This document shows positions 18,308-27,377 of a stretch of 64,000 bases of DNA, in pieces. The position numbers were made by a program, and so were the translations under genes. Below the pieces are notes generated by a model. That model had not been told where the DNA came from and did not search any database. It saw only the letters and a program-made list of their open reading frames with translations. This DNA comes from an uncultured Desulfobacter sp. (lineage in GTDB: Bacteria > Desulfobacterota > Desulfobacteria > Desulfobacterales > Desulfobacteraceae), in contig NZ_OY761445.1 in assembly GCF_963664415.1 (NCBI RefSeq), positions 186,001-250,000 of the forward strand, read 5' to 3'. Position 1 is the first letter of the stretch. Each line of letters starts with the position of its first letter.

Positions 18308-18889
18308 ATGAAAAAACAAACGCTATTTGTTATTTGTCTCTTTTTGTTGTTTCCGGCCTGCACGCAGACCGTAAAAATGCCGGAAAATCAAGTATCGAAA
18401 ATCACGCTGACAAAAAAACATCATCTGACAGCGGCATTATATGCATCAGCAGATTTGAAGAAGAACACAGACCAGCAAACCAGCCCGTTAGATACGCTGT
18501 CTTTTCCTGTTGCCCCGCAAATGATAGGGATGCTTAAAAAAAATTTACCACAGATTTTCGATAACGTCATTATGACGGACGAAAAGGTGCTTCCTCCGGA
18601 GGCCGATATTCTAATTGTCCCGGAAATCCTGTCATTTGAGAACCATATACCGTTCCCGGCTTACAATCCTCATACCTGCAAGATAGTATCCAAAATCACC
18701 TGTTATGATAAAAGTGATGATATTATCTTCACCCAGACCACCACGGGAAATTCCCAGACCGGGGAAAATCTTTTTTCCGGATTCAAATCTCAGCAGCTAT
18801 CCGCTGAAGCCGTCCAACTCGCATTGGAAGATACGGTCAAACAGGCTCTGGAAGGACTGTCAGAGGCAGGTGAATTGGTTCAGGATTAA
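18308..18889 (+). CDS. Predicted outer-membrane or periplasmic lipoprotein
   Basis: This 193-residue protein has a lipoprotein signal peptide: KK, a hydrophobic core (LFVICLFLLF) and lipobox LFPAC with lipidated Cys at about residue 18. The mature part has no domain I can name firmly. Its size and C-terminal amphipathic helix (AVQLALEDTVKQALEGL) loosely recall YajG-type lipoproteins. It starts within a few bases of the broken end of the response-regulator pseudogene, so its promoter region may have been replaced. Function unknown. Confidence 0.7.
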   Translation: MKKQTLFVICLFLLFPACTQTVKMPENQVSKITLTKKHHLTAALYASADLKKNTDQQTSPLDTLSFPVAPQMIGMLKKNLPQIFDNVIMTDEKVLPPEADILIVPEILSFENHIPFPAYNPHTCKIVSKITCYDKSDDIIFTQTTTGNSQTGENLFSGFKSQQLSAEAVQLALEDTVKQALEGLSEAGELVQD

Positions 18890-19251
18890 TTCCCGTAACC
18901 AATTTAAGTCTCACTAAAACCGGTTTAACAAAACAAACAGATACCCTCTTGGAATGGCTGGCTTTTCTGGAGAAGACGGTAACCTGCCCAACTCTGCAAA
19001 GCCACCTGCCCAGATGAAAACCAGGTGCACAAAACAGTTCCTTCCCCAAAAAAACTATTGAAAAAAAGATCGTTTCTTACATATATTGAATCTCGTACGA
19101 TCCAGAATCTTAGGATGCGGATCGCAACATTTTTTATATCGCCGAAAATTTAAATTCCAGTTAAAATGACGGATAGCGATTTTCACCTTTCCTATCCCTT
19201 ACGAGAATATAAAATTTTATATATTTATAGACAGTTATAAAGGAGGAGGAA
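18890..19251. other. Intergenic region before the second chemoreceptor
   Basis: No gene is visible in these 362 bp. The last 60 bp are AT-rich (TATAAAATTTTATATA) and end in a very strong ribosome site, AAAGGAGGAGGAA, directly before the chemoreceptor ATG. A promoter probably lies here but no box is clear enough to place. Confidence 0.4.
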
Positions 19252-21318
19252 ATGTTAAAAAAAATAAAATTGAGAACCCGATTGCTGTTGGCAATTTGCT
19301 CTGTTGCCGTGGTAAGTTTTGCCGCAACCATCGGCTATGTCGCAGTAAAGGCAGAAAACCAGAGTGAAGCCCAGGCATTAGAAACAGCCAAGGAGATGGC
19401 CAGCCGATACAGCGGAGCGGTTCAGATCTCCATTGAAACCGCCATGGATGCCGCCAGAACCCTTGCCCATGTATTTGAAGGGGCAAAAATAAATTCCTCC
19501 AGCCCCGACCGTAAACTATTCAACGCCATCCTGCGCCGGGTATTGGAACAAAACCCCGGCTTTATCGGTGTATGGACCTGCTGGGAGCCCAATGCTCTGG
19601 ACGGCATGGATATGAAATATAAAGGCACCCAGGGGCATGATGACACCGGCCGGTTTATACCCTACTGGTACCGGGGGGGGAGTGGTGCTATCGCCTTAGA
19701 ACCCCTGATTTCGTATACGGTGCCCGGAGATGGTGATTATTACCTGGTTCCCCTTAAGACAGGCCAAGAGAGTATTATGGAACCCTATTCTTATACAGTC
19801 GGCGGCAAAGAGATGCTCATCACATCTGTCTGCGTTCCCATCACCGTCGACGGCCAAACGATTGGCATCGCCGGTGTTGATATTCCCTTGAGTTTTCTCG
19901 GGGAAATGATCTCCGAAATTACCCCCTACGAAACCGGATACGGTTTCCTGGTATCCAACACCGGTCTTTTTGTCTCCCATCCTAAATCAGACCTTCGGGG
20001 AAAAAATATGCGGAACTACGGCGGTGACGACAGTTTAATGGCCGCCATTGCCAATGGTAAAGAATATACGCTCTATAAAGAATCAGTCAAAACAGGTGCC
20101 ATGTCAATGATGCAATTTGTTCCCATCACCATAGGCAAAGTCACCACCCCCTGGTCCTTTGCCATTGTTGCCCCAATGGACAAAGTCCGGGCAGGCGCCA
20201 AGCAGATGGCCAAAACCTCCATCCTCATCGGCATCATTTCCATGGTTATATTCGTGGCCATCATTTTCGTTCTTGCGAACTCCATTGTCGCACCCATCAA
20301 TAGGATTGTGGTAGGACTCAAGGATATCGCCCAGGGAGAAGGTGATTTGACCATGCGTCTGCCGTCGGACCGAAAGGACGAAATCGGAGAACTGGCAAGC
20401 TGGTTCAATCTTTTTGTGGAAAAACTTCAAAAAATCATATCAGGCATCACCCATGATATCAAAGGCCTGGAAAACGCCTCATCCGGTCTTGTCTCTATTT
20501 CAGACACGGTATCCCATGGTGCCGGAACCATGTCTGAAAAATCCAGTACCGTCGCTGCAGCCGCAGAAGAGATGAGCAACAACATAACATCTGTCGCCTC
20601 TGCCGTAGAGCAGTTATCCACCAATATCAACATGGTTTCTGCTGCCGCAGAGGAGATGACGTCAACCATCAATGAGATTGCTAAAAATACGGATCAAACC
20701 AGGGTGACAAGCAACCAAACCGTGTCAAAAACCCAGTCCGCCTCGAAAAATATGAGCATGCTGAACAACGCAGCCCAGGAAATAGGCAAGGTGGTGGAAA
20801 CGATTACCGACATCTCTGAGCAGACCAACCTGTTAGCCTTGAACGCCACCATAGAGGCGGCCCGGGCCGGTGAATCCGGCAAAGGTTTTGCCGTTGTAGC
20901 CGGCGAGATCAAAGGCCTGGCCCAGCAGACTGCCGAGGCGACACAGGAAATCAAAGGCCGGGTGGAAAACATCCAATCGTCCACCCATGACACCGTTAAT
21001 GAAATCCAAAAAATCACCGAGGCCATCACCGATGTAAATACCATGATCGATAATGTTGCCGCTGCGGTGGAAGAGCAGTCGGCCTCCACCCGGGAAATAT
21101 CTGAAAACATCAGCCAAGCGGCTACTGGAATCCAAGAGGTTACGGAAAATGTCACCCAAACCGCCGAGGTGGCCGGCCAGATTGCCCAGGACATTTCAGA
21201 GGTCAGCAGCGCTTCCGATGAGATGGCAGAGGCCAGCAACCGGATCACAACCAGTGCCGATGACCTGAAAGATCTCTCGGGCACTCTGACCGAGGCAGTA
21301 CACCAATTTAAGGTATAG
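19252..21318 (+). CDS. Methyl-accepting chemotaxis protein with dCache_1 sensor
   Basis: This is a 688-residue inner-membrane chemoreceptor. It has TM1 at residues 10-31, a periplasmic dCache_1 domain (about 40-315) with the ligand-pocket region DDTGRFIPYWYRG and IGIAGVDIPLSFL, and TM2 at 321-345. A HAMP domain follows (SIVAPINRIVVGLKDIAQGE), then the signalling domain with canonical tip ISEQTNLLALNATIEAARAG at about 521-540. Trp-Tyr and Asp residues at these positions occur in amino-acid or amine-binding dCache domains, but the full motif was not verified. No CheR pentapeptide is present. The ribosome site AAAGGAGGAGG is unusually strong. It is downstream of the lipoprotein gene and followed by IS91 debris. 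Confidence 0.93.
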   Translation: MLKKIKLRTRLLLAICSVAVVSFAATIGYVAVKAENQSEAQALETAKEMASRYSGAVQISIETAMDAARTLAHVFEGAKINSSSPDRKLFNAILRRVLEQNPGFIGVWTCWEPNALDGMDMKYKGTQGHDDTGRFIPYWYRGGSGAIALEPLISYTVPGDGDYYLVPLKTGQESIMEPYSYTVGGKEMLITSVCVPITVDGQTIGIAGVDIPLSFLGEMISEITPYETGYGFLVSNTGLFVSHPKSDLRGKNMRNYGGDDSLMAAIANGKEYTLYKESVKTGAMSMMQFVPITIGKVTTPWSFAIVAPMDKVRAGAKQMAKTSILIGIISMVIFVAIIFVLANSIVAPINRIVVGLKDIAQGEGDLTMRLPSDRKDEIGELASWFNLFVEKLQKIISGITHDIKGLENASSGLVSISDTVSHGAGTMSEKSSTVAAAAEEMSNNITSVASAVEQLSTNINMVSAAAEEMTSTINEIAKNTDQTRVTSNQTVSKTQSASKNMSMLNNAAQEIGKVVETITDISEQTNLLALNATIEAARAGESGKGFAVVAGEIKGLAQQTAEATQEIKGRVENIQSSTHDTVNEIQKITEAITDVNTMIDNVAAAVEEQSASTREISENISQAATGIQEVTENVTQTAEVAGQIAQDISEVSSASDEMAEASNRITTSADDLKDLSGTLTEAVHQFKV

Positions 21319-21334
21319 TAAGACAGCATTGAAC

Positions 21335-22095
21335 AGGATGAGGCTGGGATATAAAGATCTGGAACGGGCCTGGGATGATATGTATGCATCCCGGTATGGA
21401 TTCTGGCGGACATATGTCATGACCGTGATCTATAAATACCTGGATTGCGGTGATTTTTTAAATTTTAACCCCCATCTGCATGCCATCGTTTCTGACGGCT
21501 GTTTTCAAAAGACAGTGATTTTCATATGGCACCTGGGTTCTTTTTGGAAGATCTTGAAGAAATCTTTCAGTATGAGGTGCTGAAAATGCTCAAAAAGGAG
21601 GGTAAAATAACGGATGCCGTCATTGAAAATATGCTTTCATGGCGTCATTCAGGCTTCCATGTTTATGTCGGAGATAGAATTTATTCCGATGACAAAGCCA
21701 GCCTTGGCAATCTTGCCCGGTACATTATCCGCGCCTGTTTTTCCCAGGAACGTATGGTCTACATACCGGCGGAAGCTTTCGATGATAATACCGCCAAAAT
21801 TGTTTATACATCGAAAGACCGAAAGATCAGAAAAATTTTTAACGCTCTGGACTGGCTGGCCAGGCTAATCCAAAAAATTTACGAAGTGGACCCGATGATC
21901 TGTCCGAAATGCTGGGGGAAAATGCATATCATCAGCTTCATCGAAGAACTTGACGTCATCGAAAAAATTTTGCGTCATCTTGGGCTTTGGGATAACCGGA
22001 ACCATGATCCACCGCAACCTGTTACTTCCGACTCTATCCCTGATTTGGTTTATGACTTTTCTGACTCCCAAATCCCGGCCAGCGGCTGGCATTAA
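21335..22095 (+). pseudogene. IS91-family (Y2) transposase remnant with internal deletions
   Basis: Two overlapping frames encode pieces of an IS91/IS801-type rolling-circle transposase. The first reads ERAWDDMYASRYGFWRTYVM, then KYLDCGD fused directly to FLNFNPHLHAIVSDGCF. The zinc-finger and following segment that should lie between are missing. After a frameshift near 21530 the second reads LKMLKKEGKITDAVIENMLS, then WRHSGFHVYVGDRI and LARYIIRACFSQERMVYIPA. It next jumps from ALDWLA to RLIQKIYEVDPMICPKCWGK, deleting another internal block. The second tyrosine region and the C-terminal Cys motif partly survive. The element is inactive. Confidence 0.8.
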
Positions 22096-22212
22096 TTCCA
22101 GCGCTTTGGGGGATTTCCGGTGAGGTATGCTCAAAATTAGCCTAAAAGATTGCTATTTTAGCCCTTTTCTAAGTTTCTGCCCTTCAGGGTATGAATTCGG
22201 TCCGATTTTTTA

Positions 22213-22613
22213 ATGTACTCTCTCTGGGATTCTTTTTATCTCATCGGCCTTTTTGGAGAACTTAAATACAAGAAACGGGTGCCTGACCTTTTGGCAGCCA
22301 TCAGGGCGCAGGGACTTAAGGACAAGGTTTGTTTGCTGATCACGGGACGAATGGATGAGGAATGCCACGCCTTGATTGATGATCCGGTGCTCTCTCCGGC
22401 AAGCCGCCATTTATCTTTCCGGGATGGGGATCAGCTTGCGGCCGTGCTTTAACCCAAGCCCTGTCACTGTCAGATGAGGCTCTGGAGACCTTGAAGCAAC
22501 GGGTCAAAACCGAGGTCCGGGAACGGTTTTCTGTGGAAACGGAGGGTGCGATTCTGGTTCAAAAGGTCATAAATACAATCAAGGAGGCTGATGCATATCG
22601 CCACGCTGATAGA
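22213..22613 (+). pseudogene. Glycosyltransferase-like C-terminal remnant
   Basis: A first frame (to 22452) encodes FGELKYKKRVPDLLAAIRAQ and CLLITGRMDEECHAL. A frameshift near 22448 leads to ALSLSDEALETLKQRVKTEV and VETEGAILVQKVINTIKEAD. The layout resembles the C-terminal nucleotide-sugar half of a GT-B glycosyltransferase, including the terminal helix after the donor site. The N-terminal half is absent. The family name is tentative. Confidence 0.45.
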
Positions 22614-22755
22614 CCGTGACGGGGTTTTACATGAACAGGCTTTAGGGCTTGTGAATGATCCCGACCATGCGTTTCCGGTGCTGCTCGCCAAGTTCAAATT
22701 GAGCTGGCGCTGCAACTTAGGGTGCCACCCATATTCGCGCGTAAATATACGCTAA
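22591..22755 (+). pseudogene. Truncated radical-SAM-like gene start
   Basis: An ATG preceded by AAGGAGGCTG opens a 54-residue frame overlapping the end of the glycosyltransferase remnant. It begins MHIATLIDRDGVLHEQ and reaches FKLSWRCNLGC, which matches the start of a radical SAM CxxxCxxC loop (usually WRCNLRCxxC). It then runs into unrelated sequence and stops. The rest of the enzyme is missing, so it is a 5' fragment of a former operon partner. Confidence 0.5.
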
Positions 22756-22945
22756 TGATTTTGCATGAAATATAAGCCCTTTGAATTCCAGTTTTCATCA
22801 AGGGTTATCGACATTTACCCACCACTGGAAAAAGAAGTGCTCGTTTTTTGATCCAAGGTCGCGCTGACACACTTCAAAGTAGTCATCGCCTTTTCGGGCA
22901 AAGCTCTTGGTCAAAAATAATACCATAAGTGCTTAGTTTAACTAT

Positions 22946-23137
22946 GTGACAAATCAAATAAAGAATTTGCAAGCCATTTCGGATGATGTTAATGATTTTA
23001 TCATTAAAATTTTAAATATTTTATCCAAATCTGGTAATTGTTACTTTCCGGATGTTATCTCGCTAAATAGATGGGCATGGAAAGATAAACGGAAAGCACA
23101 GATCAACTTGATCTCTGAGAATACAGGAAAACAATGA
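22946..23137 (+). CDS. Small protein preceding the ATPase island genes
   Basis: A 63-residue frame opens with GTG (no upstream ATG is available in frame) and ends in an ATGA overlap with the next gene, which supports translational coupling. The peptide (AISDDVNDFIIKILNILSKS, ending LISENTGKQ) looks alpha-helical and matches no family I know. It could be a small partner protein or the tail of a lost gene. The ribosome site is weak. Confidence 0.4.
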   Translation: MTNQIKNLQAISDDVNDFIIKILNILSKSGNCYFPDVISLNRWAWKDKRKAQINLISENTGKQ

Positions 23138-23823
23138 ATAAAAGCCCAAAAGACATAATGATAGAGTTGGATGACAAATTTAAAAAGAACTTTAATAGCT
23201 GGACGGCATTGAAGGAAAGTAATCTTGGTAAAACCTTTATAAGTTTGCAATGTATTGCTGGGGTTGGTGAAATATTGAATAGCAAGAAAAGCTCAAAACA
23301 TCATGGTATCTGTTGCAGCGTATACGATGAAATTTTTTCGGATGGTGTTTTGGCGGTATATTTAGCATCAAATGCAATGGACAAGCCAGCAAATATTGTA
23401 TTGCGAAGGATATTAGAGTTAGGAGTTGCAGCAGTTTATTTATGGGATATGCCGCATGAAGTCTATTCTTGGAATAATTATGATCAAGATCTTAGTTTCT
23501 CTGCAATGCTGACTCATTTGAATTCAAAAGGGTATTTAGCATACATTTCAAAGGAACATGCTCTTCCAATTGAGGCAGATATATTCCCTGCTTCAAAATG
23601 TCAGCAAATTTATGGAGCATTAAGCGATGTTGTCCACGGTAAAATAACTACCTTTGAAAGCTCATTGCCGGATCGGTTTGTATTCGCCGAACATGATTGG
23701 AGAACATTTATTAATCTTATGGAAGAGGTCCTTGTCATTTTAGTGAAGGCTTATTTGTTAAGATATCAAATTTCAACAGAACTTTTCCAAAAAGTCCCTT
23801 TAGCTAAAAAGGAGTTCAATTAG
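23134..23823 (+). CDS. Uncharacterised alpha-helical protein, second gene of the ATPase island
   Basis: The 229-residue soluble protein is predicted mostly helical. The central part (LASNAMDKPANIVLRRILEL) and the segment YGALSDVVHGKI recall helical, HEPN-like or DUF5677-like proteins, where a (S/N)xxVHG motif is common near the end of a helical bundle. No nuclease motif is clear. It overlaps the preceding 63-residue frame by 4 bp and is 3 bp from the ATPase gene, so the three are almost certainly one operon. Codon use is AT-rich (about 37 percent GC by eye) relative to the nitrogen and biotin genes, suggesting horizontal acquisition. Function unknown. Confidence 0.75.
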   Translation: MNKSPKDIMIELDDKFKKNFNSWTALKESNLGKTFISLQCIAGVGEILNSKKSSKHHGICCSVYDEIFSDGVLAVYLASNAMDKPANIVLRRILELGVAAVYLWDMPHEVYSWNNYDQDLSFSAMLTHLNSKGYLAYISKEHALPIEADIFPASKCQQIYGALSDVVHGKITTFESSLPDRFVFAEHDWRTFINLMEEVLVILVKAYLLRYQISTELFQKVPLAKKEFN

Positions 23824-23826
23824 TAT

Positions 23827-25560
23827 ATGTCAGGAAAAGACTTTGATCTGCTTCATGCAGCACGGACGGAAGACTTAGAAGACTCTCAGATAAGTAAATT
23901 AGCGGTTATAGGGAAAAATGAAAAAGAGATCATAGGAAAGCTCAAATATAGTGGCTCTCATCTTCTCCAAGGGGCTAGGGGAATTGGAAAATCAATGCTG
24001 CTCAAAGAAGCAGAAGCAGAATTAGATCGAGAATTCAATGACGATAGAAATCTTGCTATATATGTAAACTTCAAAACAAGCACCCTTCTTGAAGGGGTGA
24101 AGGCGGATAATAAAAGCGCATTTCAGGTGTGGGTTGGTGCAAAAATTCTCCAATCGCTTTATGAAAAACTTATCAGTATGGGCATCATTAATGAAAATGA
24201 CTTATCTGATCCGTTTAAACGAATATTTGGGGTAAAAACGATATATGGAATGAAAGAAACACTCCAAGAAAAAATACACCTTCTCCAACAACTGTCAAAG
24301 GACAGTAATAAAAAAGAAATAATAAATAAACTCGGCGATGACTTTATCGATAAAGTTAATGATATTACATATATAACAGAAATAATAAAAGAAATAATAA
24401 ACGAATATCAGTTAAATAGAGTTGTGTTTTTATTTGATGAGGCGGCACACACTTTTATTCCAGAACAACAAGAAATTTTTTTCGAAATTTTTAAACTTAT
24501 CCATGGCGGAAAAGTCGCTGTCAAAGCAGCTGTATATCCATCAATAACTGCATATGGTAAAAATTTTGAAATTGGTCATGATGCCATATTGATTCCTTTA
24601 GGAGCTTTTGAACCAGGGGCTGTGGGTCGGGAATCTTCAAGAAAGGTCTATAGAGAGCTAATCGGTCGTAGAATACCTCAAAAAGGGAAATTGCGTAAAG
24701 AAATTTTTTCTAAAGGTGAGGTGCTAGACCAATGTATTCATTTAGCATCAGGAAACCCCAGAGCATTTTTACATCTGTTCAATAGAGTATATGATAGGGG
24801 TTATACTGAGAGAGCATTGTTATTGTCAACCCAGGACTATGTTGATCAAGAATTAATTCCGTATCATCTTGGATTAGCAAAAAGGCTGCCCAAGTATTCA
24901 CATCATGTTAAGCTTGGATTAGATGTGTTGAAGGAATACATAATTCCTGAAATCTCAATTAAAAATAACAGAGAAAAGAAAACAAAATATCAATCAGCGT
25001 TTTTTACTCTTCAACGGGATATGCCACCAAATCTAAAACTGGCATTAGATCTGCTTTGCTATTCAGGAATATTGTCAAAACAAGGAACGATAAAAATCTC
25101 ATCAAGAAAAACTGGACAGAGATATATGGTTCATCTTGCTCTAATGTTTACTGAGAAAGCGTTTGTTACTAATAAATTCAGTGATGTAATTAAGATGATA
25201 AGCTTGACCGATTATCGTGAGTTTAATGCTGATGATCCAAATTTTAATAAGTATTTAGAAAACTTAAAAAACCAAGCTGATGAATGCCAAAAGTGTTCTT
25301 CCGAAATCCCTGCAAATGCAAAATTTTGTCCGCAATGTGGCACTAAAGTTGAAGAAAAATCCATAGTTGGTGCCTTGCTGGATGACTCTGTAAGAGAAAT
25401 ATCGATTAGTAGTCTTATCGCAGATCGAATCGAGCCCGAATTTCCTTTAGTCGGGGATGTCGTTCATGCAACACGCTCAGAATTAATGCAAATATCTTAC
25501 ATTAAAGAGGTCAGATCTAGAATGATTAAAAATGCTGCAGATGAGTATATATCAGGTTAA
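23827..25560 (+). CDS. P-loop ATPase with C-terminal zinc ribbon (ORC/CDC6- or STAND-like)
   Basis: This is a 577-residue soluble NTPase. Residues 40-60 carry Walker A (QGARGIGKSML) and residues about 195-210 carry Walker B (RVVFLFDEAAHTF). The conserved SGNPRAFLHLFNRVYD segment near 317 resembles a sensor-2/arginine region of ORC/CDC6- and STAND-type AAA proteins. A winged-helix-like region follows (LKLALDLLCYSGILS). Residues about 484-505 form a treble/ribbon CxxC-x11-CxxC motif (ECQKCSSEIPANAKFCPQCG). A ribosome site AAGGAG lies 10 nt before the ATG. The coding sequence is AT-rich like its two partners and lies between degraded transposons and a resolvase. Such ATPase plus helical-partner operons are frequent in phage-defence islands, but this exact arrangement is not one I recognise, so a defence role is inference. 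Confidence 0.8.
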   Translation: MSGKDFDLLHAARTEDLEDSQISKLAVIGKNEKEIIGKLKYSGSHLLQGARGIGKSMLLKEAEAELDREFNDDRNLAIYVNFKTSTLLEGVKADNKSAFQVWVGAKILQSLYEKLISMGIINENDLSDPFKRIFGVKTIYGMKETLQEKIHLLQQLSKDSNKKEIINKLGDDFIDKVNDITYITEIIKEIINEYQLNRVVFLFDEAAHTFIPEQQEIFFEIFKLIHGGKVAVKAAVYPSITAYGKNFEIGHDAILIPLGAFEPGAVGRESSRKVYRELIGRRIPQKGKLRKEIFSKGEVLDQCIHLASGNPRAFLHLFNRVYDRGYTERALLLSTQDYVDQELIPYHLGLAKRLPKYSHHVKLGLDVLKEYIIPEISIKNNREKKTKYQSAFFTLQRDMPPNLKLALDLLCYSGILSKQGTIKISSRKTGQRYMVHLALMFTEKAFVTNKFSDVIKMISLTDYREFNADDPNFNKYLENLKNQADECQKCSSEIPANAKFCPQCGTKVEEKSIVGALLDDSVREISISSLIADRIEPEFPLVGDVVHATRSELMQISYIKEVRSRMIKNAADEYISG

Positions 25561-25866
25561 TCACCGAGCAAGAGCATTAAAATCTATGCCAAAAAGTCTC
25601 CGTGGCTTATGCCTGCGTTAGAGTGTTGACTTTGTCTATGATTGTGGGGTGTAACCATTGCCAGTGAAAGCGTTGACTTCTTTTGTTATTGCCTGCTGAC
25701 CTCAGAAAGGTTTGAGCGAGCCTGTATCTATAGTGACCTGATTTTATAATCGCCTTGGCTTGATTTTATCAGAATACCTCGGCCAGATTTAAATAATACC
25801 GGACCGGGATTATTCAACATTATCTGCATCGACATGCATCCACACATCTTCTCCAAAATTTTTGAG
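25561..25866. other. Intergenic region between ATPase island and resolvase
   Basis: Nothing resembling a gene or a clear hairpin was found in these 306 bp. It is a junction between AT-rich island DNA and the resolvase, and may contain element ends that cannot be recognised without comparison. Confidence 0.4.
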
Positions 25867-26442
25867 TTACGCTTGAACTTCTTTTAACGCCCGGTAAATG
25901 GTCTGCCGGGACACCCCAAACTGTTCAGCCAAGGCGTTCTTTTCTTGCCCTTGCTCTACCAGATCAGCAATCTGATATTTATCGGCCAGGGTCAATTTGG
26001 GAGCTCTGCCGAATTTCACGCCTTTTGCCAGGGCTTTTTTTATCCCTTCAGTTTGCCGTTCCCGGATCAGGGAACGCTCGAACTCCGCCACGGCTCCCAT
26101 GATCTGAAGCATCAGCATAGACATAGGATTGTCCTCTCCGGTAAATTCCAAACCTTCTTTGTGAAATTTGACAACAATCCCCTGACTGGTCAGGTCCTGA
26201 ACCATGGCCTGGAGGTCGGCAAGGCTCCGGGCTAACCGGTCCATGGAATGGACGTGCAGCCGGTCCCCTTCCCGAAGGTAATCCAGGCAAGCCTGAAGTT
26301 GGGGCCGGTTGGTGTCTTTGCCTGTTTGTTTATCCTCAAAAATTTTATCCAGAGGTACACCGTCAAGTTGCCGGTCTGTTTTTTGGTTTGTTGATGATAC
26401 CCTTGTATATCCTATTTCCGCTTTTTGTCCTTTGGGGTACAT
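25867..26442 (-). CDS. Serine recombinase of resolvase/invertase type
   Basis: This 191-residue small serine recombinase has the catalytic Ser in GYTRVSSTNQ and the conserved HVHSMDRLARSLADLQ motif. It also has the E helix MGAVAEFERSLIRERQTEGI, and a C-terminal HTH_7 DNA-binding domain (QEKNALAEQFGVSRQTIYRAL). The length is typical for Tn3-family resolvases and DNA invertases. All catalytic landmarks are intact, so it is probably active or recently so. It is followed by a Uma2 gene in the same orientation (upstream in transcription). No res site was identified. Confidence 0.93.
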   Translation of the reverse strand: MYPKGQKAEIGYTRVSSTNQKTDRQLDGVPLDKIFEDKQTGKDTNRPQLQACLDYLREGDRLHVHSMDRLARSLADLQAMVQDLTSQGIVVKFHKEGLEFTGEDNPMSMLMLQIMGAVAEFERSLIRERQTEGIKKALAKGVKFGRAPKLTLADKYQIADLVEQGQEKNALAEQFGVSRQTIYRALKEVQA

Positions 26443-26486
26443 TATCTAATCCCTTCTATTGAAAAATTCTGCTCTTCCTGCTGATT

Positions 26487-27083
26487 TCAAATTTTGCGAG
26501 GCTCATCTTCAAACTCAACATTCAAATAGATTTCAGATAACGGCAGTTCAAAGTTAACGGATTCCAGCTTCAAAACCTGGTCTAACCCATCGTATGATTG
26601 ATAACCCCACATATCGTTTTGGCGTATATATTGCTCAACCCAACATTCATGTTGGGAAACAAGGATGTATTCTTGAAGCGTAGGAATTGCCCGATAATAC
26701 GCAAACTTTTTCGTCCTATCAAAACGTTCGGTTGAATCTGAAAGAATTTCGATAATGATAACGGGATTTGTTAGGGTGTCAAACTTATCATCTTCAAATT
26801 TTGCATCACCACAGGAAATAATAAGATCAGGATAGGTATAATTTTCTGCCGTTTTAACCCGCATGTCATTAGAGAACACTTCGCAATGGGCCGGGTTGGT
26901 TTCAAAATTTATCCCTAATTTTTTTGTCAAATTCACATTAATGCGGTTGTGGTTCCTGCTGGCCCCAACCATAGCGAAGACCTCACCATTAAAAAATTCA
27001 TGCTTAATATCCAGAGAGGTTCTTTCCATCTCCAAATATTCAGCCGTTGACATCAAATTTTTCTCTTGTGGCTGTGCTGGCAT
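26487..27083 (-). CDS. Uma2 family (DUF820) PD-(D/E)XK endonuclease
   Basis: This 198-residue protein is of the Uma2 restriction-endonuclease-like fold. The family pattern is visible: MSTAEYLEMERTSLDIKHEF near the start, FFNGEVFAMVGAS, YTYPDLIISCGDAK with the PD acid, and IIIEILSDSTERFDRTKKF with the ExK-type active site. It then has YRAIPTLQEYILVSQ. Uma2 genes are usually found in large copy number in cyanobacteria and scattered elsewhere, often near transposons. Biological role is poorly known. An alternative start MSTAEYL lies ten codons in. Direct repeats and a palindrome occur upstream. Confidence 0.9.
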   Translation of the reverse strand: MPAQPQEKNLMSTAEYLEMERTSLDIKHEFFNGEVFAMVGASRNHNRINVNLTKKLGINFETNPAHCEVFSNDMRVKTAENYTYPDLIISCGDAKFEDDKFDTLTNPVIIIEILSDSTERFDRTKKFAYYRAIPTLQEYILVSQHECWVEQYIRQNDMWGYQSYDGLDQVLKLESVNFELPLSEIYLNVEFEDEPRKI

Positions 27084-27100
27084 CTTCTACCCCCTGTTTA

Positions 27101-27213
27101 TGTACCAAAAACTATAAGAGTTTATATAACATCATGTAACAAAAATTAAAAATAACTTTTTGATACATGATTATTCTCGGGTACAGTTCATGTTCCAAAA
27201 ACTGTAGTTTTTG
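27101..27213. repeat. Direct repeats and an 18-bp palindrome upstream of the Uma2 gene
   Basis: TGTACCAAAAACTATA (27101-27116) recurs as TGTTCCAAAAACTGTA (27191-27206), 14 of 16 identical, 90 bp apart. The second copy is part of the perfect palindrome CAAAAACTGTAGTTTTTG (27196-27213). The set lies immediately upstream of the Uma2 start and could be operator sites or an element end. Confidence 0.45.
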
Positions 27214-27377
27214 ATCGGTAATTGTAGCGACTCGGAATAATTCAGGTCAGGCTCACTTTATAGATTAATAAGATTCGAGTTGACATCATCAATATCAGAA
27301 GTAGTCAACTCCTTGTGTGGAAAGGTTCTCGGGATTCAATGATAGACATATTGATCCGGCAATAAAATACATGTCCT

